Counted from the stretch's first letter, positions 36,016-44,999 are shown. The stretch is 64,000 nucleotides of DNA from Bradyrhizobium sp. AZCC 1610 (GCF_036924515.1 NZ_JAZHRR010000001.1:3815001-3879000), one strand, 5' to 3'. A program made the numbers and translations. The notes: generated by a model from the sequence alone, not told the origin.

Positions 36016-36672
36016 TCAGACCGTCTCGAACCGCTCTATGATGAGCGTTTCGGCAAGACCTGCGCGGGTCCATTCCTGAAATGCCGGCAACGACATCATC
36101 GCATCGAAATAAGGCCGTGCCCCGTCCTTCACCTCGATCGCATAGGTGCGGAAGCGATGCACCACCGGCGCAAACATCGCATCCGCGCCGCCGAACGCGC
36201 CGAACAGGAACGGTCCTTCCTTGCCGTAACAGCGGTGGCAATCGGCCCAGATTTCCTGAATGCGCGCCACATTGGCGCGCGCGTCATCCGACAGATCGAT
36301 CGCGCCGACCGGACGGTGCAGGTTCATACCGCATTCATTGCGCAGCGGCATGAAGCCGGAATGCATTTCCGCCGAAATCGACCGCGCATGCGCCCGGCGG
36401 GCACGGTCTTCCGGCCAGAGCCTCGCTTGCGGGTATTTCTCGGCGAGATACTCGATGATCGAAAGCGAATCCCACACCGTGACGTCGCCATCGATCAGCG
36501 CCGGCACCTTGCCCGCGCGGGAAAAGCTGAAAATCCGGTCTTTGTCCGCCTTGTCGTTGGTGTAGAGCGGGATGAATACTTCCTCGAATGGAATTTCATT
36601 GGCGCGCAGCGCCAGCCACGGCCGCATCGACCATGACGAGTAGTTCTTGTTGCCGATGACCAGTTTCAACAT
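36016..36672 (-). CDS. Glutathione S-transferase family protein
   Basis: The 218-residue protein starts with a thioredoxin-fold domain ('MLKLVIGNKNYSSWSMRPWL', 'GKVPALIDGDVTVWDSLSII', then EYLAEKYPQ), with Ser in the NYSSWSMRP motif as the likely glutathione-activating residue. An all-helical C-terminal domain follows ('SAEMHSGFMPLRNECGMNLH', 'FGAFGGADAMFAPVVHRF'). It belongs to the group that includes E. coli YfcF. Substrate is unknown. I chose ATG at 36672; the frame extends to 36741. Confidence 0.92.
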   Translation of the reverse strand: MLKLVIGNKNYSSWSMRPWLALRANEIPFEEVFIPLYTNDKADKDRIFSFSRAGKVPALIDGDVTVWDSLSIIEYLAEKYPQARLWPEDRARRAHARSISAEMHSGFMPLRNECGMNLHRPVGAIDLSDDARANVARIQEIWADCHRCYGKEGPFLFGAFGGADAMFAPVVHRFRTYAIEVKDGARPYFDAMMSLPAFQEWTRAGLAETLIIERFETV

Positions 36673-36773
36673 TTGCGGGGAAATCCTGTTGCGACCGTGA
36701 TCTTGCCATAGCGCACCGCACGCGTTCAACCTGTACATCACAATGCCGTAGCCACCATCGGGGATTCCGCCAC

Positions 36774-37451
36774 ATGGGCGCCTATTGGGTCGATATCGCC
36801 GCCGTCGCGTTCTTCGTCGTGGAATGGCTGGCCTACGGCTTCACGCTCGAGCACACGACCTATGGCCGCGACAGCCTGTCGGCGCGCATGAACCGCTATC
36901 GCGAGGTGTGGGTACGGAACATGCTCGACCGCGAGGCGCGCATGGTCGACATGCAGATCATGGCCTCGCTGCAGAACGGCACCGCCTTCTTCGCTTCCAC
37001 CAGCCTGATCGCGATCGGCGGCGCGCTGGCGCTGCTGCGGGCGACCAACGATGCCCTGGCCGTGCTGCGCGAACTGCCGGTCGACCTCACCCCCTCGCCC
37101 GCCCTGTGGGAAATCAAGTGCGTCGGCCTGATCCTGATCTTCATCTACGCTTTCTTCAAATTCGCCTGGTCGTACCGCCTGTTCAACTATGTCGCGATCC
37201 TGCTCGGCGCGATGCCGCCGTCGTCACAGCGCGACACGGCGGAAGCGGAAGCCCATGTGATGCGCACGACGCGCTTGTTCGAGGCGGCGGGGCGGCATTT
37301 CAACCGCGGCCAGCGCGCGTTCTTCTTCGCGCTCGGCTATCTCGGCTGGTTCGTCAGCCCCTGGCTATTGCTGGCGACGACCGCGCTGGTCGTCATCGTG
37401 ACCTGGCGGCGACAGTTCGCCTCGAGCGCGTGGCGGGCGATGGGGAGCTAG
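36774..37451 (+). CDS. DUF599 family membrane protein
   Basis: The 225-residue protein has about four membrane helices (near the N-terminus, at about 71-95, 122-145 and 190-215) and fits the DUF599 family: 'ARMVDMQIMASLQNGTAFFA', 'STSLIAIGGALALL' and 'SYRLFNYVAILLGAMP'. Function is unknown. The ATG lies about 100 bp from the divergent GST gene. No obvious operon partner follows on the same strand. Confidence 0.85.
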   Translation: MGAYWVDIAAVAFFVVEWLAYGFTLEHTTYGRDSLSARMNRYREVWVRNMLDREARMVDMQIMASLQNGTAFFASTSLIAIGGALALLRATNDALAVLRELPVDLTPSPALWEIKCVGLILIFIYAFFKFAWSYRLFNYVAILLGAMPPSSQRDTAEAEAHVMRTTRLFEAAGRHFNRGQRAFFFALGYLGWFVSPWLLLATTALVVIVTWRRQFASSAWRAMGS

Positions 37452-37464
37452 AGCGGTTTCAAAT

Positions 37465-37698
37465 TCAGATGGTGGCCCCGACAAGCAAGAAGGCGGCGCC
37501 GAGCGCGAGTAGCGCAAGACCGGGCCAGCTCGATTTGAACCCAAAGCCGCCAGCCGGTCTTTCAGGTTCCAACGTGTCGCTGGGTTGCCCGGCGCGAAGC
37601 CGCCTTCTACCGCTTAGCCGGCCATGCCAGATTGGCTGATACGCCATCTGCAACACCCCACCGAGAACAAGAAGCACACCAAGCCATATGAGTGTCAT
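37465..37698 (-). CDS. Small two-helix membrane protein, 77 aa
   Basis: The protein has an N-terminal membrane helix (LIWLGVLLVLGGVLQMAY), a basic loop (HGRLSGRRRLRAGQPSD) and a C-terminal helix (WPGLALLALGAAFLLVGA), with both ends likely in the periplasm. No family is recognised. A stop 14 bp from the converging DUF599 gene and coherent membrane topology support it being real. Confidence 0.65.
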   Translation of the reverse strand: MTLIWLGVLLVLGGVLQMAYQPIWHGRLSGRRRLRAGQPSDTLEPERPAGGFGFKSSWPGLALLALGAAFLLVGATI

Positions 37699-37897
37699 GC
37701 TCGTCTCCCGTCAGTGAATGGGCCCCGAGCTTGCCGCCGGCCGAGGGCTCGACGTTTCTTGGTCGATTGTCTTTCAACGTCCGGCCGGCGCTCCCGTTTC
37801 GCCCACCGTAGTTCCATTTGGCCCCAAGAGAGCGATCTTCACCTCTCCTCTTTGACGCCGGGACGATCGGATGATCGAGCGGTCGTGAGTTCGCGCG

Positions 37898-38761
37898 TTA
37901 CGAGGCGCCGAAATCCTGCGGCGTAAAGCTGAGATCGAGCACTTTCCATTCGCCGTAGCGGTCCACCGGCAGCATGGCGTAGGGCTGACAGGCCGACAGC
38001 GCGCGGATGGCGCCCTGCATCAGCAACGGGCCCTTCATGGACGCGCTGGCCTCGATCAGGATCGGTTCGGCGGCGAGCCTGCCGTCCGGTGTCATCAACA
38101 CGCGCAGCTTGACCTTGACGTCGTCGGCGCCCGACAGCGAGGCCGGCAGTTTCGAGCAGGTCTTGAGGTGCCGCCGGAATTCCGCGATGAGCGTGCTCGC
38201 GATATCGGCGGCTTCCGTCGCGGGCGCATCAAAATTGTCGTCGCCCTTGCTGCGGGCTTGTGCGGGAGCCGGCTGCAGCGGCGAGAGGTCGGGCGGCAGG
38301 CCGAGCAGCACCTGATATTTGATCGAGACATCCGGCTCGGGCGGCTGGTAGGCCGGTGCCGCCGGTTGCAATGGCGGCTGTGCCGCCGGCAGCGGCTGGG
38401 CCGCGCGCGGCGTGGCGAGCGCAGCCTGCTTCTGCGGCGGCGCGGCAGGCGCAGGCTGTGCGGCCGGCGGGGGTGCCGTGGCAGCAGCAGGCTTGTCGAA
38501 CAGGGAGAAATCGGGCTGTGGCGCTGGCGCCGGTTCCGGCTTGCCTTCGGCAGGCTTATTTTCGGCAGGCGGCTGTTCGGGAGGCGCTTGCTTTTCGGCC
38601 AGGTCTTGTGGCGTCACGATCTCGACCGGGATCTGCTCGGCCGTCACCGCGCCGAACGGGTGGACCTCGGAAAACAACAGCGCCAGCGTCAGCAGCGACA
38701 CGTGCGCGATCGCCGACGCCGTGATCTCAGTGGGTATGATCCGCCGCAGCTCCATGGGCAT
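37898..38761 (-). CDS. TolA/TonB-like envelope-spanning protein
   Basis: About 287 residues: an N-terminal membrane helix ('TASAIAHVSLLTLALLF') after basic residues, a long Pro/Ala/Gln-rich periplasmic spacer (about 50-170), and a compact C-terminal domain with two cysteines ('FRRHLKTCSKLPASLSGADD', 'IRALSACQPYAMLPVDRYGE') that resembles the TonB/TolA C-terminal domain. Such proteins transmit inner-membrane energy or bridge to the outer membrane, but no tolQR or exbBD genes are nearby. I chose the ATG at 38761 where the protein-like sequence begins; the frame runs on to 39055 in shadow sequence. Confidence 0.78.
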   Translation of the reverse strand: MPMELRRIIPTEITASAIAHVSLLTLALLFSEVHPFGAVTAEQIPVEIVTPQDLAEKQAPPEQPPAENKPAEGKPEPAPAPQPDFSLFDKPAAATAPPPAAQPAPAAPPQKQAALATPRAAQPLPAAQPPLQPAAPAYQPPEPDVSIKYQVLLGLPPDLSPLQPAPAQARSKGDDNFDAPATEAADIASTLIAEFRRHLKTCSKLPASLSGADDVKVKLRVLMTPDGRLAAEPILIEASASMKGPLLMQGAIRALSACQPYAMLPVDRYGEWKVLDLSFTPQDFGAS

Positions 38762-38819
38762 CAGAACGATGTTCGATATCTTCCCTGCCCGCCAGCATAG
38801 CGTCCGGCGGCGCAAATCC

Positions 38820-39638
38820 TCAATCCCATTTCGGCGCGAAACCGAAATCCGTGAGCCGGCCGCTGGCGCTGCCCATGCCGGAAATCTGCTGCATGTCCTC
38901 TTCCGACAGCTCGAAATCGAAGATCTCGATGTTCTCCGAGAGCCGCTCGAGTTTTGAGGTTCGCGGAATCGCCGCCACGCCCTGCTGGACCAGCCAGCGC
39001 AGGCAGATTTGCGCCGCCGTCTTGCGATAGCGGTCGCCGATCCGCAGCACCGCACGATCGTTCTTGATGCGGCCCTTGGCGACCGGACTATACGCCACCA
39101 GCGCCATGCCGTGGCGCACGCAGGCTTCCCTGACCTTGGTCTGGTCGAGATAGGGATGGAATTCGACCTGGTTGCACGCCAAAGGCTCGGGGCACGCCGG
39201 CACCGCCTCCTCGATCAGGGCCACGGTGAAATTGGACACGCCGATATGCCGCGCGAGCCCCTGCTGCCTGACCCGCGCCAGCGCGCCCAGCGTCTCCACC
39301 AGCGGCACCTGCGGGTTCGGCCAGTGCAGCAGCAACAGGTCGACTTCGGTCAGGCGCAGTCGCACCAGGCTTTCCTTGGCCGAACGCTCCAGATCGTGGG
39401 GCGCGAAATGCGAGGGCCAGATCTTGGTGGTGAGGAAGACCTGATCGCGCTTGACGCCCGAGGCGCGCAGGCCCTCGCCGACCTCGCGTTCGTTCTCGTA
39501 CATCTGCGCAGTGTCGATGTGGCGATAGCCGAGCCGCAGCGCCTGCTCGACCAGGCGCGCGCAGCTTCGCCCACGCAATTCCCAGGTGCCCAGCCCGATC
39601 GCCGGAATTCTTGCGCCATTGGCTTCGACAAACAGCAT
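38820..39638 (-). CDS. Aldo/keto reductase
   Basis: The 272-residue TIM-barrel enzyme shows the catalytic tetrad Asp and Tyr in 'GYRHIDTAQMYENEREVGEG', Lys in FLTTKIW and His in LLLLHWPNPQ. Substrate-side motifs 'IGVSNFTVALIEEAVP' and the NADPH-binding 'GVAAIPRTSKLERLSENIEI' are also present. It reduces aldehydes such as methylglyoxal or 2,5-diketogluconate with NADPH. The ATG at 39638 gives MLFVEANGARIPA, the expected beginning. It is co-directional with the TonB-like gene, 58 bp away. Confidence 0.94.
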   Translation of the reverse strand: MLFVEANGARIPAIGLGTWELRGRSCARLVEQALRLGYRHIDTAQMYENEREVGEGLRASGVKRDQVFLTTKIWPSHFAPHDLERSAKESLVRLRLTEVDLLLLHWPNPQVPLVETLGALARVRQQGLARHIGVSNFTVALIEEAVPACPEPLACNQVEFHPYLDQTKVREACVRHGMALVAYSPVAKGRIKNDRAVLRIGDRYRKTAAQICLRWLVQQGVAAIPRTSKLERLSENIEIFDFELSEEDMQQISGMGSASGRLTDFGFAPKWD

Positions 39639-39791
39639 CGGTTGTATCCGCGGACCGGCCCCTATTATGGGCTGCGGAAACAGCCGTGCCAACTGATAGC
39701 GTTTTTGATAGCGTTTTTGGGCGAAATCCTGCGGCAGACTTGATCCGGGATGGGTCAGGTTAGGGGGAAGAAAAGCGCGTCAAACCGCGAA

Positions 39792-40199
39792 CTAGGCGGG
39801 CGACGGTTCCTCCGTGGCCAGCGCGGCGAACACGGTCTCCGGCGAATGGGCGATCACGGCGAGCAACGCCCGTGCCGGTCCGCGCGGCGCACGCTTGCCC
39901 TGCTCCCAGTTCCGGATGGTTTCGACGGGCACACCAAGCCTGGCCGCGAATTCGAGTTGCGTCAGCTGCGCCCGACGGCGCAGGTCGCGCACCGCGGGCA
40001 AGGCCGGGGTTTCGCCGGGTGTAACGTCCGGCGTTGTGGGCGAGGCGGTGGGCATCGCTTGCGCGAGCCCGGGCGTTGCAGGTGCGGGCCCGGGCATCGT
40101 CGGCGCAAGCGGAAACTCCTGCCCGTCCCGCAGTTCAACGATCCGTCCGTCCGCTTTCAGCCGCAAGCGCTGCATGTCGACCTCGTGAGCCAACATCAT
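39792..40199 (-). CDS. Helix-turn-helix (XRE) domain protein under a CtrA-type site
   Basis: The 135-residue protein has an N-terminal segment 'MQRLRLKADGRIVELRDGQE', a Pro/Ala/Thr linker (about 32-65) and a C-terminal XRE domain with 'LRRRAQLTQLEFAARLGVPV', then ETIRNWEQGKRAPRGPARAL. The latter resembles the HTH of HigA/NadS-type antitoxins, but no toxin gene is adjacent. The start may be 40199 or, more likely, ATG 40175. A perfect TTAA-N7-TTAAC CtrA box at 40212-40227 overlaps its promoter region. Confidence 0.8.
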   Translation of the reverse strand: MMLAHEVDMQRLRLKADGRIVELRDGQEFPLAPTMPGPAPATPGLAQAMPTASPTTPDVTPGETPALPAVRDLRRRAQLTQLEFAARLGVPVETIRNWEQGKRAPRGPARALLAVIAHSPETVFAALATEEPSPA

Positions 40200-40211
40200 C
40201 GGCCAAGCGCG

Positions 40212-40227
40212 TTAAGGCCCGATTAAC
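40212..40227. promoter_or_regulatory. CtrA-type box TTAA-N7-TTAAC before the HTH gene
   Basis: TTAA-GGCCCGA-TTAAC matches the full Caulobacter CtrA consensus without mismatch. It lies 13 bp upstream of the most distal start of the HTH gene, or 37 bp upstream of ATG 40175. Confidence 0.65.
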
Positions 40228-40303
40228 GATAAATGGACTGGTACTAGGGCGCCACACATCTTGGACGACCCTCTCTGGCGTGCGTCGAACTCGAGGATTT
40301 GGG

Positions 40304-41098
40304 CTACTTCACAATCTCGCAGGTGACCGGGGTTTTTGTTGCCAGCAGGTCAATGTTGACGCGAACTTGCATTGCTATTGCGTCATCGGCAGACACGACA
40401 ACCAAAAGCGTCCAGTCCGCAGTAGGGCTTTCCGGCATATGCCCTAGGCCATAAGCTCTCTTCCCCCCATTGGAGACCTCAAATGTCCTAAACCCCCGAG
40501 GGATATTGTGAGTGTAAAGCTCTATTGTTCGTGCATCCAAGGTAACCGGACCACCCGACATCCCAAAATGTTCAGAGGAAACGATTTTTCCAAGTACAAA
40601 AAGTGCAAGTTCACCGTGCCTAACATCCACCTCTGATTGGTCGGTTTCTTTCACACGGGAAAGTATAGGCTCTCCAATATGGAATATTCTCGCCTGTGTT
40701 CGTCTCAATACCTTCCCTGTTTCGAGCGCGTTGCCCACGACAAGATAGAAGTGGTTTTCGTGCAGTAGAATTTCTTTGCCGTCTTCCCCCTTGATGTATT
40801 TCGTTTCGCAATAAATGTAGGGCGGACTAAAAATTGGCGTGGCGTTCTGATTTTTGTTCTTTGAGTTGCTATCCCGGTAGGCAATCAAATACCAGACAAT
40901 GCCTATTGCTCCGAGTGCCGGGAAGCCAGCAGCTCCAAACCTTTCTAAGATTTCAGCCATCGTGTGGCCGACGAAGCGCTCAAATTGGTGCTTCAGCCAG
41001 TCCTCGAAAAGTATGTTCCAAATAGAATGGAACAACAACAAGAGGCCGAGGCCGCCGCCGATGAAGACCAAGGGATAGTTGTCAGGTTTCCGCGCCAC
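40304..41098 (-). CDS. AT-rich orphan membrane protein, 264 aa
   Basis: Two membrane helices (VFIGGGLGLLLLFHSIWNIL; 'FPALGAIGIVWYLIAYR') precede a large, probably soluble domain with motifs 'PPYIYCETKYIKGEDGKEIL', 'RIFHIGEPILSRVKETDQSE' and 'ELYTHNIPRGFRTFEVSNGG'. I recognise no family. Codon use and A+T content (roughly 40400-41000) differ clearly from both neighbours, which suggests recent transfer. GTG at 41098 has GGAGGAG at ideal distance, so it is likely expressed. No integrase, repeats or partner gene flank it. Confidence 0.78.
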   Translation of the reverse strand: MARKPDNYPLVFIGGGLGLLLLFHSIWNILFEDWLKHQFERFVGHTMAEILERFGAAGFPALGAIGIVWYLIAYRDSNSKNKNQNATPIFSPPYIYCETKYIKGEDGKEILLHENHFYLVVGNALETGKVLRRTQARIFHIGEPILSRVKETDQSEVDVRHGELALFVLGKIVSSEHFGMSGGPVTLDARTIELYTHNIPRGFRTFEVSNGGKRAYGLGHMPESPTADWTLLVVVSADDAIAMQVRVNIDLLATKTPVTCEIVK

Positions 41099-41174
41099 TT
41101 ACTCCTCCTGCAGCACAGTACCCTAGGAGCCGCTGTCCCACGCGGCAACCTCTCCTACTTAGCGGATTGATCTG

Positions 41175-42608
41175 CTATTTCAGCCCGAACCACAGCGTGG
41201 CGATGCCGAGAAACGAGAAGAAGCCGACCACGTCGGTGATGGTGGTGACGAAAGTCCCCGACGCCACCGCCGGATCGGCGCGCACCCGATCCAGCACCAT
41301 CGGGATCAGGATTCCGCCGAGCGCGCCGGCCACCAGGTTGCAGATGATGGCAAGGCCGATCACGATGCCGAGCCCCGGGATCTTGAACCAGGCCACCGCG
41401 GCGACGCCCGTGATCACCGCAAAGGCGAGCCCGTTGACGAGGCCGACCATCGCCTCGCGCATCACCACGCGCAACGCGTTGTTGGAACCGAGTTCGCGGG
41501 TCGCCAGCGCCCGCACCGCCACCGTCATGGTCTGGGTCGCGGCGTTGCCGCCCTGGCTCGCCACGATCGGCGCCAGCACGGCAAGCGCCACCATCTTCTC
41601 GAGCTGGCCCTCGAACAGGCCGAGCACGGAGGATGCCAGAAACGCAGTCGCCAGATTGACCAGGAGCCAGTTGAAGCGGGCGCGCGCGATGGTCCAGACA
41701 CTGTCGGACAGTTCTTCGTCGCTGGTGACGCCGCCAAGCGCTTTCAGATCCTCGTCGGCCTCTTCCTCGATGACGTCGACCACGTCGTCGATGGTGATGA
41801 CGCCGACCAGCCGGTTGGTGGTGTCGACGACGGGAGCCGCGACCAGATTGTACTTGCCGAACATCCGCGCGACCTCTTCCTGGTCATCCAGCACGGAGAC
41901 GCGCCGGCGGTCTTCATCGATCAGGTCGGCGATCGGCACCGGCCGGCGCGCCCGCAACAGCGTGTCGAGCGCGACCGCACCCTGCCAGTGCTTTTCGGAA
42001 TCCACCGCGTAAATCTCGTAAAACCGGTCGGGCAGATCCGGGGTGTCGCGCATGTAGTCGATGGCCTGGCCTACGGTCCAGTCCGGCGGCACCGCAATGA
42101 ATTCGGATTGCATCCGCCGGCCTGCGGAATTCTCCGGGTAAAGCAGGCTGCGCTCCAGCGCGACGCGCTCGGAGGGCGGCAGCCTCTCGAGGATCTCTTC
42201 CTTGTCCTCCTCGTCGAGGCCTTGAAGCAGTTGGACAGCGTCGTCGGATTCCAGTTCGCGTACGCCCTCCGCGACCGTCTCCGGCTCCAGCTCCTCCAGA
42301 ATCTCCTCGCGGACGGCGTCATCGACTTCGTTGAGCGCCGAGAAGTCGAAATCGGCGCCGGTCAGTTCGACCAGCGTGACGCGGTCCGCGGCTTCAAGGG
42401 CTCCGATCAAATCGCCGAGATCGGCCTCGTGAAGTTCCGCCACCACCTCGCACAACAGCGGCCGGTCGGCGGCGTGGATGGCGCGCGTGATCTCTTCGAC
42501 AAACTCGTGGCGGAGCTGCCCGTCTTCATCCCGCATCAGGAGGTGGTCGAGCACGGAGCCTTGCGCAGGTCGCGCCTCGGCTTGGGCAACGTCGATATTC
42601 TCGGCCAT
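41175..42608 (-). CDS. mgtE: Magnesium transporter MgtE
   Basis: The 477-residue protein has the acidic N domain ('LDEEDKEEILERLPPSERVA'), two CBS domains (about 150-280, including 'FYEIYAVDSEKHWQGAVALD' and 'VVDTTNRLVGVITIDDVVDV'), the connecting helix ('EEEADEDLKALGGV') and five membrane helices with the signature 'LAPIVASQGGNAATQTMTVA'. The cytosolic part gates the channel according to intracellular magnesium. The ATG at 42608 diverges from a NodB-type deacetylase gene 106 bp away. Confidence 0.96.
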   Translation of the reverse strand: MAENIDVAQAEARPAQGSVLDHLLMRDEDGQLRHEFVEEITRAIHAADRPLLCEVVAELHEADLGDLIGALEAADRVTLVELTGADFDFSALNEVDDAVREEILEELEPETVAEGVRELESDDAVQLLQGLDEEDKEEILERLPPSERVALERSLLYPENSAGRRMQSEFIAVPPDWTVGQAIDYMRDTPDLPDRFYEIYAVDSEKHWQGAVALDTLLRARRPVPIADLIDEDRRRVSVLDDQEEVARMFGKYNLVAAPVVDTTNRLVGVITIDDVVDVIEEEADEDLKALGGVTSDEELSDSVWTIARARFNWLLVNLATAFLASSVLGLFEGQLEKMVALAVLAPIVASQGGNAATQTMTVAVRALATRELGSNNALRVVMREAMVGLVNGLAFAVITGVAAVAWFKIPGLGIVIGLAIICNLVAGALGGILIPMVLDRVRADPAVASGTFVTTITDVVGFFSFLGIATLWFGLK

Positions 42609-42714
42609 GCCACGCCTCGCCGGTTTGACAGATTGGTGGAACTTTGTCTGAGCTACGTTGCACGCTTACCCAATCGGTAACACCCAGCGCAATGCCAAAT
42701 ATGTCCAACAGCAA

Positions 42715-43509
42715 ATGACCCGAAATTTCAGCGCGGCGCTATGCTCGGCGGTCGCGGCATTGATGACCTTCGTCGCGGCGGCGCCGGCCGCCGAATGTCC
42801 CCGCAAGGACGCGCTCGGCACCTCACGCGTTCTCGCGGTGGACGCCGCTACCACCCCGCGCGTGGGCCTCAAGAGCTTTCCACAGACGCTTCCGCTTGAT
42901 GACCGCGAGGTGGTGCTGACCTTCGACGACGGACCGTGGGCCGCGACGGACCAGAAGATACTGGCGGCGCTGGCGCATGAATGCGTGCGCGCCACCTTCT
43001 TCCTGATCGGAAAGCCGGCCTCCGAACATCCCGAACTGGTGCGGAGAATAGCGGCGCAGGGCCATACCATCGCGCATCACACCTGGACCCACCACAATCT
43101 CAAATACATGAAGCCGGAGGCGGCCATCGGCGAGATCGACAAGGGCATTGCGGCGGTCGAAACGGCGCTTCACGGAAAGGCCACCGCGACCCCGAGCACG
43201 CCGTTCTTTCGCTTTCCGTTTTTTGACATGACGCCCGCGACGCTGGACGCCTTGCAAAAGCGCGGCATCGCCGTGTTCGGCGCCGACCTCTGGGCCGGCG
43301 ACTGGAATCCGATGACGCCGGCACAGCAGTTGAAATTGCTTGCCGACCGGCTGCAAATCGCCCGCAAGGGCATCATCCTGCTGCACGATCCCAAAGCGCA
43401 GACCGCTGCCATGCTGCCGGCCTTCCTGCGCTACCTCCGCGACAACCATTACCGCGTGGTCCACCTGGTCCCGGCAAGTGCCAAAACCGTGTCCGACAAA
43501 GCACATTAG
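42715..43509 (+). CDS. Secreted polysaccharide deacetylase (NodB fold), copy 1
   Basis: The 264-residue protein has a signal peptide (about 1-25, ending APAAE) and a NodB homology domain. Motif 1 is 'EVVLTFDDGPWAATDQKIL' with the catalytic Asp-Asp, motif 2 'GHTIAHHTWTHHNLKYM' with the metal-binding His pair, and the later motifs are 'FFRFPFFDMTPATLDAL' and 'GIILLHDPKAQTAAMLP'. It should remove N-acetyl groups from a periplasmic or surface glycan. A paralog follows 143 bp downstream. The start at 42715 lacks a clear ribosome site. Confidence 0.93.
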   Translation: MTRNFSAALCSAVAALMTFVAAAPAAECPRKDALGTSRVLAVDAATTPRVGLKSFPQTLPLDDREVVLTFDDGPWAATDQKILAALAHECVRATFFLIGKPASEHPELVRRIAAQGHTIAHHTWTHHNLKYMKPEAAIGEIDKGIAAVETALHGKATATPSTPFFRFPFFDMTPATLDALQKRGIAVFGADLWAGDWNPMTPAQQLKLLADRLQIARKGIILLHDPKAQTAAMLPAFLRYLRDNHYRVVHLVPASAKTVSDKAH

Positions 43510-43652
43510 GTCACGATCTTTTTGGTTGGCGCCGTTCTCTCGCCCGGATCAGCCTCCGAAGCCAAATTAAGTCTGGAATTCAGACGATTAAGGCGGCATT
43601 CATGGCACCAGATATAAGTAGTTGCGTGCTCTTGGAATGAAGCCGGGGTTCA

Positions 43653-44999
43653 ATGATCGCTAGCGTATTTGGGGAGCTTCGCCGGCGTCCTTGGACCGCC
43701 TTATGCGTGGGCCTGCTAGCCTCTGTCGCCGCGCAGACTGCGTCCGCCGCCGATTGTCCAGGTCATCCCGATGCCATCGGCACGTCACGTACCCTCGTGG
43801 TCGATCCGCGCGCCTATCCCGTCATCGGCACCATGCAATATCGTAAGACGCTGCCGCTCCAGGAACGTGAGGTGGTGCTGACCTTCGACGACGGTCCGCT
43901 GCCCAAATACAGCAACGAGATCCTCGACATTCTCGCCGCCCATTGCGCCAAGGCAACCTTCTTCCTGGTCGGAAGCCAAGCCAACGCCAATCCCGAAGGC
44001 GTGCGCAAGGTGCGTGACGCCGGCCACACGGTGGCCAGCCACACTCAGAACCATCCGGGCGGCATGGATCGCCTGCCGCTCGACCGCTCCAGGCAAGAGA
44101 TCGAACAGGGTATCGCGTCGGTAACCGCGGCGCTGGCCGACGGTACCGCGCCGGCGCCGTTCCTGCGCATTCCCGGCCTGCGCCGCAACGACGGCATCGA
44201 GGAATTTGCCGCTTCCAAGGGGCTTCAGCTCTGGAGCGCCGATTTCCTCGCCGATGACTGGCGCGACGTCTCCGCCAATCGCGTCTATGAGCTCGCGATG
44301 CAGCGGCTGGAGCGAAAGGGCAAAGGCATCCTGCTGCTGCATGACATTCAGCCGCGCACGGTTGCGGCTCTGCCGAGGATTCTGCGCGAGTTGAAGGCGC
44401 GCGGCTATCGCATCGTCCATGTGGTGCCGGCGACCCCGGAGCGGCCGGCGACCCCGACCGAGCCGCGGCAATGGCAGTTGCATCCGGCGCCGGATCTGGT
44501 GGCAACCTCGCGCTGGCCGAAGGTTCCGAAATTCGCTTTTGCCGGCCCTGCAGCGCTTCCCGTCCCGGCCTTGTCCGATCTCGATTGGCACACGACCGAT
44601 CTCGGCGGACGCGCCGCGCGGCGTGGTCGAGGCATTCTCCTGCCGCCGGTAACGCTGTGGTCCAGGCAAACGATGTTGCCGCCGGTCGGTACGCTAGCTG
44701 CACTGCCCGTGCCGGCGGCGGGCATTTTCAAAATTCCGGAACCGACGTTTGCGAGCGCGCTGGCCTCGGCCGCACGCCGGGCGACAACGGTTGCGCAGGC
44801 GCGTTCAACGGAAGTCTCATCCGCAAAGCTCGGCGGCAAATCTCACCGTCACCGCCGCGCGGCTGCGGCACAGCCCCCGGCGTCCGCTGGACAAGCCGCG
44901 CAGGAGCCGCAACACGCCGACGGGACCGCGCCCAAGCCGGCGGCGCAAGCCAAACGGAACGGGCGATCGGTTCGGGTCGCCGGCTTGAAGAAGCGCTGA
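43653..44999 (+). CDS. Secreted polysaccharide deacetylase (NodB fold), copy 2 with long tail
   Basis: The 448-residue paralog of the preceding gene has a signal peptide (ending TASAAD), motif 1 'EVVLTFDDGPLPKYSNEI', motif 2 'GHTVASHTQNHPGGMDRL', then 'APAPFLRIPGLRRNDG' and 'GILLLHDIQPRTVAALPR'. After the catalytic domain (about residue 255) comes a roughly 190-residue Pro/Ala-rich, then very basic tail (SHRHRRAAAA, RSVRVAGLKKR) absent from copy 1, which may bind anionic wall or surface polymers. An imperfect symmetry (TTAAG...GATTAA) lies at 43567-43593. Confidence 0.92.
   Translation: MIASVFGELRRRPWTALCVGLLASVAAQTASAADCPGHPDAIGTSRTLVVDPRAYPVIGTMQYRKTLPLQEREVVLTFDDGPLPKYSNEILDILAAHCAKATFFLVGSQANANPEGVRKVRDAGHTVASHTQNHPGGMDRLPLDRSRQEIEQGIASVTAALADGTAPAPFLRIPGLRRNDGIEEFAASKGLQLWSADFLADDWRDVSANRVYELAMQRLERKGKGILLLHDIQPRTVAALPRILRELKARGYRIVHVVPATPERPATPTEPRQWQLHPAPDLVATSRWPKVPKFAFAGPAALPVPALSDLDWHTTDLGGRAARRGRGILLPPVTLWSRQTMLPPVGTLAALPVPAAGIFKIPEPTFASALASAARRATTVAQARSTEVSSAKLGGKSHRHRRAAAAQPPASAGQAAQEPQHADGTAPKPAAQAKRNGRSVRVAGLKKR

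Noticed and set aside
40242..41130. Similar-looking 'ggtactaggg' and 'agtaccctagg' at the edges of the AT-rich gene as terminal repeats
   Set aside because: The match is short and imperfect, and no transposase or target duplication is visible.
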